From an uncultured Prevotella sp. (GTDB taxonomy: Bacteria; Bacteroidota; Bacteroidia; Bacteroidales; Bacteroidaceae): DNA of 26,886 nt. Below the pieces are notes generated by a model. The model did no database searches. It was not told where the DNA came from and worked only from the letters and a program-made list of their open reading frames with translations. Position 1 is the stretch's first letter; each line of letters starts with the position of its first letter. The position numbers and the translations under genes were made by a program. Shown here one piece after another: positions 1 to 7,058 of the stretch. The stretch is taken from positions 1 through 26,886 of the forward strand of contig CAAGGA010000141.1 in assembly GCA_900769275.1 (NCBI GenBank). Direction: 5' to 3'.

Positions 1-15
1 AAACAACAATGCAAA

Positions 16-1047
16 ATGAACATCGGCAACATAACACTCCCAGAACGCCCCCTCTTCCTCGCTCCCATGGAGGATGTGACGGATATAGGCTTCCGAATGC
101 TGTGCAAACGCTTCGGAGCACAAATGGTATATACGGAATTCGTCAGCGCAGAAGCCTTGGTAAGGTCTATAAAAAGCACCGTCAGCAAACTGACGGTATG
201 CGATGAAGAAAGACCTGTAGGAATACAGATATACGGCCGTGACGCAGAAGCAATGGTCGAAGCCGCAAGAATAGTAGAGGAACAGGCGCACCCCGACATC
301 ATCGACATCAACTTCGGATGCCCCGTAAAGAAAGTGGCATCCAAGGGAGCAGGAGCCGGTATGCTGCAGGACATACCCAAACTGCTTGACATCACGCAGA
401 AGGTAGTGAACGCCGTGAAGACTCCCGTCACGGTAAAGACAAGGTTAGGATGGAGCAACGAGCGCATCGTCATGGGTAATAACCCCAGCGAACCCTACCT
501 CATCAACAACCCAGACCCCGACACCGGCACCGTTACCGACCTTGCAGAACGGCTGCAGGACTGCGGAATACAGGCTCTTACCATACACGGACGCACCCGC
601 TCACAGATGTACACAGGCAATGCCGACTGGTCTCTCATAGGAGAAGTGAAAAGAAATCCGCGCATTCATATCCCAATAATAGGCAACGGAGACATCACTT
701 CGCTGCAACAAGCCGATGAAGCCTTCGACAAATATGGCGTAGATGCCGTCATGATAGGGCGTGCAACGTTCGGCTGCCCCTGGTTCTTCTCCTCACGACA
801 ACTGTCACTCGACGAGAAAATCGACGTGCTCCTCGAACAACTGCGCATCAACGTAGAGCGACTGGACGAATACCGTGGCATTCTCCATACACGCCGTCAC
901 CTCGCCGCTACACCTGTATTCAAGGGAATACCCGACTTCCGACAGACACGTATCGCCATGCTGCGTGCCGACACCGTCAAGGAACTGACTTCGATAATGG
1001 AGGAAGTGCGTGAGAGACTCAAAGGCATTCCATCGCAAAAAGGATGA
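16..1047 (+). CDS. dusB: tRNA-dihydrouridine synthase (DusB family)
   Basis: This is an FMN-dependent enzyme that reduces uridine to dihydrouridine in the D-loop of tRNAs in the cytoplasm. The 343-residue protein shows the Dus TIM-barrel signature throughout: APMED near residue 16-20 at the FMN site, the INFGCPVKKV block with the catalytic cysteine at about residue 102, the HGRTRSQMYTG block near 191-201, GNGDI near 223-227 and GRATFGCPWFF near 248-258. A stretch rich in Asn and Pro (about 147-174) extends one loop beyond the compact proteobacterial form. I recall similar insertions in Bacteroidetes homologues. Length is normal for the family. The start at 16 gives the usual N-terminus, just ahead of the barrel. 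The next gene begins 17 bases after the stop, so the two are probably co-transcribed. The promoter lies outside the window. Confidence 0.95.
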   Translation: MNIGNITLPERPLFLAPMEDVTDIGFRMLCKRFGAQMVYTEFVSAEALVRSIKSTVSKLTVCDEERPVGIQIYGRDAEAMVEAARIVEEQAHPDIIDINFGCPVKKVASKGAGAGMLQDIPKLLDITQKVVNAVKTPVTVKTRLGWSNERIVMGNNPSEPYLINNPDPDTGTVTDLAERLQDCGIQALTIHGRTRSQMYTGNADWSLIGEVKRNPRIHIPIIGNGDITSLQQADEAFDKYGVDAVMIGRATFGCPWFFSSRQLSLDEKIDVLLEQLRINVERLDEYRGILHTRRHLAATPVFKGIPDFRQTRIAMLRADTVKELTSIMEEVRERLKGIPSQKG

Positions 1048-1064
1048 AACCGTAAGATAATGCA

Positions 1065-2036
1065 ATGAAAAAGAATGCTGAAGAATATCAGACAAGCATC
1101 ATTTCAGGGAAACATCGTATGATGATTGCCATGCTTCTTCCCACCCTTATTCTCTTTTTCCTGCCCTCAAAAGCATGGGGAGAGGAGGAAGAAGTGTATC
1201 TCTACACCTCCTTTCACGAGCCTTCCACCGACGGACTGAGATACCTTTACAGCGAGGACGGACTGCACTGGGACAGCATTCCCGGCATCTGGCTCGTGCC
1301 AGAGCAGGGCAAAGTGCTGCGTGACCCGTCAATAATCATGGACTCTGACAGCACCTTTCACCTCGTATGGACGACACAATGGAAAGGCAACAAGTCGTTC
1401 GGACATGCCAAATCGCGCGACCTAAAGCGCTGGACGGACATAAGAGAGACAGAGATAATGGCAGGAATGGAGACCGATAACGTGTGGGCACCGGAACTGT
1501 TCTACGACGAAAACGACAAGACTTTTCTCATAATATGGTCATCACGCATAGCGGAAAGAGAATACACGGCGGCTGACAGCCTCGGCACAAATGCCTGCCA
1601 CCGGCTATGGTATGCCACGACAAAGGATTTCCTGCACTTCTCCAAACCGCAGAGATACTACGACCCGGGCTTCAACAGCATTGACGGATACCTCGTGAAA
1701 CGCTCCGAAAGCGACTATGTCCTTATTCTTAAAGACAACCGCAAGCCGGGATTCAGCAACCTCTTCTGCGTCTTCTCCTCCTCGCCCTACGGTCCGTTCC
1801 GCTCTCCAAGCCAGACGTTCACGCCGACATACAGCGAGGGTCCGTGCGCAATACCCCTCAAAGACAGGTGGATAATCTATTACGATGAATACGGCAACCA
1901 CCGCTTCGGCGCAGTCTTCACCACAGACTTCAGGCATTTCATCCCCGCCACCGACAGCATCTCCATACCCGAAGGACACAAGCACGGCAGCATAATAAAG
2001 GTCAGGAAGAGCGTCATCGACTCTCTCCTGCATTGA
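1065..2036 (+). CDS. Secreted GH43-like five-bladed beta-propeller glycosidase
   Basis: The 323-residue protein has a hydrophobic N-terminal segment (about 19-38, ending SKAWG before an acidic run), read as a signal peptide for export to the periplasm or surface. The rest matches the glycoside hydrolase 43 beta-propeller pattern: LRDPS (Asp87, position of the catalytic base), NVWAPELFYD (141-149), IDGYLVK (Asp207, the pKa-modulating position) and SEGP (Glu258, position of the general acid). GH43-type enzymes usually release arabinose or xylose from plant polysaccharides. The substrate cannot be read from sequence here, and a non-catalytic propeller is possible. The first 18 residues are hydrophilic. 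A start at the double Met (1119) is an alternative, but the Lys-His-Arg before the hydrophobic core favours 1065. It follows dusB by 17 bases with no promoter visible between them. Confidence 0.8.
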   Translation: MKKNAEEYQTSIISGKHRMMIAMLLPTLILFFLPSKAWGEEEEVYLYTSFHEPSTDGLRYLYSEDGLHWDSIPGIWLVPEQGKVLRDPSIIMDSDSTFHLVWTTQWKGNKSFGHAKSRDLKRWTDIRETEIMAGMETDNVWAPELFYDENDKTFLIIWSSRIAEREYTAADSLGTNACHRLWYATTKDFLHFSKPQRYYDPGFNSIDGYLVKRSESDYVLILKDNRKPGFSNLFCVFSSSPYGPFRSPSQTFTPTYSEGPCAIPLKDRWIIYYDEYGNHRFGAVFTTDFRHFIPATDSISIPEGHKHGSIIKVRKSVIDSLLH

Positions 2037-2068
2037 CCCTCCCCGTTCTTTTGCATCGTATGCCCCAC

Positions 2069-2199
2069 CCCTGTCACCGCATTCGCTGCCCCAAAGCCAC
2101 CACTTCACTACCCCCTGTCAACGCATTCCCCGTCCCAAAGCCACCACTTCACTGCCTCAAAGCCACCACTTCACTACCCCTTGTCACCACATTCCCACA
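2069..2199. repeat. Interspersed minisatellite, about 46-bp composite unit
   Basis: Three near-identical 22-bp copies containing AAAGCCACCACTTCACTRCC lie at 2091-2112, 2135-2156 and 2157-2178. They alternate with a second motif, CCCCTGTCAMCGCATTC, near 2069, 2111 and (diverged) 2177. This fills much of the 274-base gap between the GH43-like gene and the GH3-type gene. A + frame (2033-2260) runs through it but only translates the repeat. Confidence 0.8.
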
Positions 2200-2252
2200 G
2201 CATCGCTTTAACTCAAAATTACAGATTCCAACTCTCTTTATATGTCCTTTTT

Positions 2253-2284
2253 TTTGGTAATGTAACGATAAATACGTAATTTTG
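2253..2284 (+). promoter_or_regulatory. Bacteroidetes-type promoter for the GH3-type gene
   Basis: A TTTG -33 element (2253-2256) and a TAATTTTG -7 element (2277-2284) are separated by 20 bases. This matches the Bacteroidetes primary sigma factor consensus TTTG-N19-21-TAnnTTTG. Transcription would start near 2290. Confidence 0.65.
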
Positions 2285-2364
2285 CAGAAATTTACCAATA
2301 ATCCGGATTAATGAAAGGCTCTGCCTATGAACCCTTCCATACTCCGGACAAAGCAACAGAAGCA

Positions 2365-3882
2365 ATGGGCATCACATCAATAGCAAGACTCTTCTTCCAC
2401 AAGCGGCAGCAAGAACTCGAGCGGCACAGGCAAGAAGGAGTACAGATGCAGGCAGAAGTGCTGAAACAGCTTCTCGCCAAGGCAAGCGATACGGAATACG
2501 GACGCAACCATATCTTCAACATGATGCGTTCATACGAGGACTTCGTACGCAACGTTCCCGTGAATACCTACGAAGAACTCAAAGGCGACATTGACCGCAT
2601 GCGCCATGGAGAAAAGGACATACTATGGCCGGGAGTCGTCAAATGGTACGCCAAATCCTCGGGAACGACAAACGACAAGTCGAAGTTCATTCCCATAAGC
2701 TACGAAGGTCTGCAGGGCATTCACTACAAAGGAGGTACAGATGCCGTAGCCCTCTACCTGCGAAACAATCCCAAGAGCAGGCTCTTCGACGGCAGGTCGC
2801 TCATTCTCGGAGGCTCCCACTCGCCCAACTATAATGCAGCCGGCTCACTCGTCGGAGACCTCAGTGCCATACTTATCGAGAACATCAACCCGCTGGTGAA
2901 CCTCATCCGCGTGCCCGACAAGCGCACAGCCCTCATCTCCGACTTCGAGGTAAAGCGAGACAAGATAGCAGAAATATGCCTCAACAAGAACGTGACGAAC
3001 ATCTCCGGCGTGCCGTCATGGATGATGTCCGTACTGCAACGTGTCATGGAACTCTCGGGAAAGCAGCACCTCGAAGAGGTATGGCCTGACCTTGAAGTAT
3101 TCTTCCACGGCGGCATAGCCTTCACGCCTTACCGCAAGGCCTACGAGACTCTCATCACATCGCCCCGCATGCACTACATGGAGACATACAATGCCTCGGA
3201 GGGTTTCTTCGGACTGCAGGACGATCCTGCGGACAGCAGCATGCTTCTCATGCTGGACTACGGCGTGTTCTACGAATTCATCCCGATGGAAGAATACGGC
3301 AAGGACAACCCCACGGTAGTGCCGCTCGAAGGCGTGGAGACAGGAAAGAACTACGCCATGCTCATCAGCACCTCATGCGGACTGTGGCGTTATCTCATCG
3401 GTGACACCGTAAGGTTCACGTCAAAGAATCCCTATAAGTTCGTGATAACAGGCAGGACAAAGCATTTCATCAACGCCTTCGGCGAGGAACTCATCATCGA
3501 CAACGCCGAGAAAGGACTGCAATATGCCTGCCAGAAGCACGGTGCACAGGTGAAGGAATACACCGCAGCGCCGGTCTTCAGAGACAAGGACGTAGTGCCG
3601 CACCATCAGTGGGTCATCGAATTTTCGTGCCCTCCCGATGACGTGGAAGCCTTTGCCGACACCCTTGACACCCGGCTTCAGGAGCTTAACTCCGACTATG
3701 AGGCAAAGAGATACAAGGACATCAATATGGTAAGGCTCAAGATTGTGGTGGCAGAAGACGGACTTTTCGAAGAATGGATGAAGCAAAGGGGTAAACTTGG
3801 AGGGCAGAACAAGGTGCCGCGGTTGTCCAACAGCCGTGAACACATCGACGGACTGCTCAAGATGAACGCATACAATGGATAA
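2365..3882 (+). CDS. GH3 auxin-responsive-promoter family protein (acyl-adenylating enzyme fold)
   Basis: This is a bacterial member of the GH3 family, which is related to firefly luciferase-type adenylating enzymes. The plant members conjugate amino acids to hormones; the substrate of the Bacteroidetes members is not known to me. Counting from an upstream ATG at 2311, visible motifs are the nucleotide-binding SSGTT (116-120), YNASEGFF (293-300, the adenine/Mg motif region), YLIGDTVRF (361-369) and GRTKHFINAFGEEL (381-394, the hinge to the C-terminal cap). I chose the start at 2365 (505 residues) because MGITSIARLFF resembles the usual N-terminus; 2311 would add 18 residues and is also downstream of the promoter. 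The stop overlaps the start of the next gene by 8 bases, indicating an operon. Confidence 0.85.
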   Translation: MGITSIARLFFHKRQQELERHRQEGVQMQAEVLKQLLAKASDTEYGRNHIFNMMRSYEDFVRNVPVNTYEELKGDIDRMRHGEKDILWPGVVKWYAKSSGTTNDKSKFIPISYEGLQGIHYKGGTDAVALYLRNNPKSRLFDGRSLILGGSHSPNYNAAGSLVGDLSAILIENINPLVNLIRVPDKRTALISDFEVKRDKIAEICLNKNVTNISGVPSWMMSVLQRVMELSGKQHLEEVWPDLEVFFHGGIAFTPYRKAYETLITSPRMHYMETYNASEGFFGLQDDPADSSMLLMLDYGVFYEFIPMEEYGKDNPTVVPLEGVETGKNYAMLISTSCGLWRYLIGDTVRFTSKNPYKFVITGRTKHFINAFGEELIIDNAEKGLQYACQKHGAQVKEYTAAPVFRDKDVVPHHQWVIEFSCPPDDVEAFADTLDTRLQELNSDYEAKRYKDINMVRLKIVVAEDGLFEEWMKQRGKLGGQNKVPRLSNSREHIDGLLKMNAYNG

Positions 3883-5887
3883 ACGAACAGCATACCTTTC
3901 AGCGACAATAGTGGCATTCCTCACCGTATGGATGGCACTCATCTCCTGTGCCAGGATGGGAAACCCCGACGGAGGATGGTACGACGAGACGCCTCCGAAG
4001 GTGGTAAGCACCTCACCGCAGGACAAGGGAACCGACGCAAAGGCAAAGAAAGTCATCATCACCTTCGATGAATTCATCAAACTGGAGAATGCCTCGGAGA
4101 AAGTTGTCATATCCCCGCCACAGATAGAGCAGCCCGACATCAAGGCTTCGGGAAAGCGAATCATCGTGGAACTGAAGGACTCCCTCAAGGAGAACACCAC
4201 CTACACCATCGACTTCTCCGATGCCATCAGCGACAACAACGAGGGCAACCCCATGGGAAACTATACCTATTGCTTCTCCACAGGCAGCAGAATCGACACG
4301 CTGGAGGTAGCAGGGACGGTGCTCAGCGCCGAGGACCTCGAACCGGTGAAAGGCTCACTCGTAGGACTTTACCGTGTGGATAGCCTCGCCACGGACAGCG
4401 TGAGGAACGGAGCGTCATTCTCCGGGCTCAACGCCCTGTTCAGGAATGAGCCGATACAGCGCGTGTCACGCACGGACTCAAGGGGAAGATTCATCATACG
4501 CGGCGTCGCACCGGGCACGTACCGGGTTGTCGCCCTCAACGACATGGACGGCAATTTCTTCTACTCCAGTGCGGCAGAAGCCGTCGCCTTCGACCACGAA
4601 CTCATCGTGCCGTCATGCAAGCCCGACATCCGGCAGGACACGATATGGGCGGACACCCTGCACATCAAGGACATCAGGAGAGTGCCATACACGCATTTCC
4701 TGCCCGACGACATAGTGCTCCGCCAATTCGTCAAGGCACAGCTCGACCGCTTCTTCCTCAAGGTGGAACGCAAAGAGCCTGAGTGCTTCTCCGTCTTCTT
4801 CAGCGGACCGGGCACGAAACTGCCCGAGATAAAGGGACTCAACTTCGACAGCGACAGCGCATTCATCGTGGAAGCCACGCAGAAAATCGACACCGTGACC
4901 TACTGGCTGCGTGACACGCTGCTCGTAAACCAGGACACGCTGAACATTGCCATGACCTATGAGACGACCGACTCCCTCGGAAATCTCGTGCCGCAGACCG
5001 ACACCCTCGAGGTGCTTGCAAAGGTATCGTACGAGAAACGCATGAAAAACCTCAGGAAAGAGATGGACGAATGGTACAAGGCACTGGAGAAGAAACGCAA
5101 GAAAGCCACGGAGGAAATCACCGACACCATATTCCCCATCAAGCGGCTGCAGCCGAAATACAGCGGACAGAACAGCATAGCACCCGACGGAAACATCACC
5201 ATCGACTTCACGCGTCCCCTCGCAAGGCTCGACTCTGCCGCCATACACCTCTACGTCAAGCAGGACACGCTGTGGTATAAAGCCCCCTTCAGGCTGCGAC
5301 AGCGCACTGACGAGCACGCCACACCACGCAACATGGAGATAATAGCCGAATGGGAACCCGATTCAGAGTACAGTCTGGAGATTGACACCCTCGCCTTTGA
5401 GGACATCTACGGACTGACCTCCATGCCCTATAAGGCAGGCTTCAAGGTCAACGACCTGAGTTCCTACGGCACGCTCTTCATCAACCCCGTATATGACGGC
5501 GAAGGCACCGTCATCGTGCAGATGACAGACAACAGCGGAAAAGTCATCAAGGAAGCCCCCGCCATCGACGGAACGGCGGAGTTCTACTACGTCAATCCCG
5601 GAGAATACTTCCTGCGCGCATTCATCGACCGCAACGGCAACGGCAAATGGGACACGGGAGACTTCGACCAGAACCTGCAGCCGGAGGAGGTATATTACTT
5701 CCAGGAAAAAATAGCCTGCCGTGCCAAATGGGACGTTACGCGGGAATGGAGACTCAAGGACACCCCCCTCGAAAAGCAGAAACCTGCCAGCATCACCAAG
5801 CAGAAAGCCGACAAGCAGAAGACCATACGCATGAGAAATGCAGAGCGGGCACGCGAGAAAGGCATAGCACTGCCGGAGGGATTGTGA
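3875..5887 (+). CDS. Lipoprotein with SbsA/Big_5-type Ig-like domain
   Basis: The protein has 670 residues. A signal sequence ends in the lipobox LISC (Cys25), so a lipid-anchored envelope protein is predicted. Residues about 40-136 form an Ig-like fold of the Big_5/SbsA type (PPKVVSTSPQDKGTD, then TYTIDFSDAISDNNEGN). Residues about 143-230 look like a carboxypeptidase-regulatory-like beta-sandwich (DSRGRFIIRGVAPGTYRVVA). A charged Lys/Glu-rich helical stretch follows near 390-420. A second beta-sandwich region near the end holds FIDRNGNGKWDTGDFD, a calcium-loop-like run. The C-terminal 35 residues are strongly basic. The start overlaps the GH3-type gene by 8 bases, suggesting translational coupling. 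The molecular role is unknown; a scaffold or carbohydrate-binding envelope role is a guess. Confidence 0.8.
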   Translation: MDKRTAYLSATIVAFLTVWMALISCARMGNPDGGWYDETPPKVVSTSPQDKGTDAKAKKVIITFDEFIKLENASEKVVISPPQIEQPDIKASGKRIIVELKDSLKENTTYTIDFSDAISDNNEGNPMGNYTYCFSTGSRIDTLEVAGTVLSAEDLEPVKGSLVGLYRVDSLATDSVRNGASFSGLNALFRNEPIQRVSRTDSRGRFIIRGVAPGTYRVVALNDMDGNFFYSSAAEAVAFDHELIVPSCKPDIRQDTIWADTLHIKDIRRVPYTHFLPDDIVLRQFVKAQLDRFFLKVERKEPECFSVFFSGPGTKLPEIKGLNFDSDSAFIVEATQKIDTVTYWLRDTLLVNQDTLNIAMTYETTDSLGNLVPQTDTLEVLAKVSYEKRMKNLRKEMDEWYKALEKKRKKATEEITDTIFPIKRLQPKYSGQNSIAPDGNITIDFTRPLARLDSAAIHLYVKQDTLWYKAPFRLRQRTDEHATPRNMEIIAEWEPDSEYSLEIDTLAFEDIYGLTSMPYKAGFKVNDLSSYGTLFINPVYDGEGTVIVQMTDNSGKVIKEAPAIDGTAEFYYVNPGEYFLRAFIDRNGNGKWDTGDFDQNLQPEEVYYFQEKIACRAKWDVTREWRLKDTPLEKQKPASITKQKADKQKTIRMRNAERAREKGIALPEGL

Positions 5888-5953
5888 CGCAACCTCTATG
5901 GAATTTCCCGAGAGGAATAGGGATTTCCCCGATGCAATGACGACAAAAACCGA

Positions 5954-5961
5954 TACTTTTG
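5954..5961 (+). promoter_or_regulatory. -7 element for the DUF3108 gene
   Basis: TACTTTTG fits TAnnTTTG and lies 32 bases before the start codon at 5994. No convincing -33 TTTG is seen at the expected spacing. Confidence 0.5.
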
Positions 5962-5993
5962 CACCATGATAACACCACAAAAGTAATCACATC

Positions 5994-6788
5994 ATGAACA
6001 AGACAAAGAAATTATTGACACTCATAACGGCAGTGATAATGCAGGCTCTCGCATTCACTACGGAAGCTCAGGCACAGTGCGAGCTGAAGAACACCGCACT
6101 CGGCAAGTCCGAAGTGCTCGCCTACAACCTCTATTTCAACTGGCAATTCATCTGGGTAAAGGCAGGCACGGCATCCATGTCCACCGTCTCCACCGTCTAT
6201 AAGGGTAAGCCTGCTTTCCGCAGCAGCCTCATCACGCGCACCTCGGACAAGGTAGATAAGTTCTTCAGGATGCGCGATACGCTCCTCGTCTATGCCACCG
6301 ACCGGCTCGTCCCGCTCTACTACCGCAAAGGAGCGCACGAGGGAGAGCGGTATTACGTCGATGAAGCGTGGTACGCATACCCTGGCGGAAAGTGCGCTGT
6401 CAGCATGAAGCACAAGCACAAGGACGGCTCCGTCACCAACGAAAAGAAGACCTACGACCACTGTGTCTATGACATGCTCAACATCTTCCTGCGTGCCCGC
6501 AGCTTCGACCCGAAGAACTGGAAGGCAGGTCACACGGTGAACATCGACATCACGGGCGGTTCGGAACTCGTAAAGGCAAAGCTCGTCTATCAAGGCAAGG
6601 AGACCGTAAAGGCGGACAACGAGAAGAAATACAAGTGCCTCGTGCTCTCATATATAGAAAAGGAGGACGGCAAGGACAAGGAAATAGTGCGCTTCTTCGT
6701 CACCGATGACAAGCGTCACGTCCCCATACGCCTCGACCTCTTCCTGCGCTTCGGCTCAGCAAAGGCTTTCCTCAGCGGCATGAAATAG
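5994..6788 (+). CDS. DUF3108 domain-containing exported protein
   Basis: The 264-residue protein has a clear signal peptide (basic MNKTKK, hydrophobic core, cleavage after TEAQA near residue 27), so it acts in the envelope. The mature part matches the DUF3108 family pattern: LAYNLYFNWQFIWVKAGTASM near the start, a central DMLNIFLRARSFD and a C-terminal FFVTDDKRHVPIRLDLFLRFGSAKAFL. Members are predicted periplasmic beta-rich proteins of unknown function. It lies 106 bases after the Ig-like lipoprotein gene and has its own -7 element. A strong terminator follows. In Bacteroidales this family often lies near envelope-related genes (recollection, not computed). Confidence 0.85.
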   Translation: MNKTKKLLTLITAVIMQALAFTTEAQAQCELKNTALGKSEVLAYNLYFNWQFIWVKAGTASMSTVSTVYKGKPAFRSSLITRTSDKVDKFFRMRDTLLVYATDRLVPLYYRKGAHEGERYYVDEAWYAYPGGKCAVSMKHKHKDGSVTNEKKTYDHCVYDMLNIFLRARSFDPKNWKAGHTVNIDITGGSELVKAKLVYQGKETVKADNEKKYKCLVLSYIEKEDGKDKEIVRFFVTDDKRHVPIRLDLFLRFGSAKAFLSGMK

Positions 6789-6824
6789 TCGCAAGCCGCC
6801 ACTCCATACCACCATATATCCCGG

Positions 6825-6846
6825 CCCGACAAGGTCGGGATTTTTT
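6825..6846 (+). terminator. Rho-independent terminator after the DUF3108 gene
   Basis: A CCCGAC / GTCGGG stem (6825-6830 with 6834-6839) has a 3-base loop and is followed by a T run (6841-6846). It lies 36 bases after the stop codon. Confidence 0.85.
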
Positions 6847-6881
6847 GTCTAAACGTCAAAAAATTGTCTAAACGTCAAAAA
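6845..6881. repeat. Two perfect 18-bp direct repeats upstream of the BspA-like gene
   Basis: TTGTCTAAACGTCAAAAA occurs at 6845-6862 and again at 6864-6881, a period of 19 bases. The pair begins inside the terminator T run and ends about 24 bases before the predicted -33 element of the next gene. Confidence 0.8.
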
Positions 6882-6904
6882 CAGGCTGCATATTGCCCAT
6901 GAAA

Positions 6905-6936
6905 CTTGCATGTTTCGATGATTTGCGCTACCTTTG
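6905..6936 (+). promoter_or_regulatory. Promoter for the BspA-like gene
   Basis: TACCTTTG at 6929-6936 matches the -7 consensus. CTTG at 6905-6908 is a one-mismatch -33 element at 20-base spacing. The predicted leader to the start at 7059 is about 115 bases, long enough for post-transcriptional control. Confidence 0.6.
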
Positions 6937-7058
6937 CATATTATTGTGTCACAATCGCACGACAGTTTTCCGCAAGAAAGATTACATGGCAGGACATGCC
7001 CTGCATTCATGCCGGGAACACTAATCACAGGCAAGACGAAACACTAATCACAAACGAT

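Noticed and set aside
2033..2260. Short + strand open frame after the GH43-like gene
   Set aside because: It only translates the minisatellite and has no protein-like composition.
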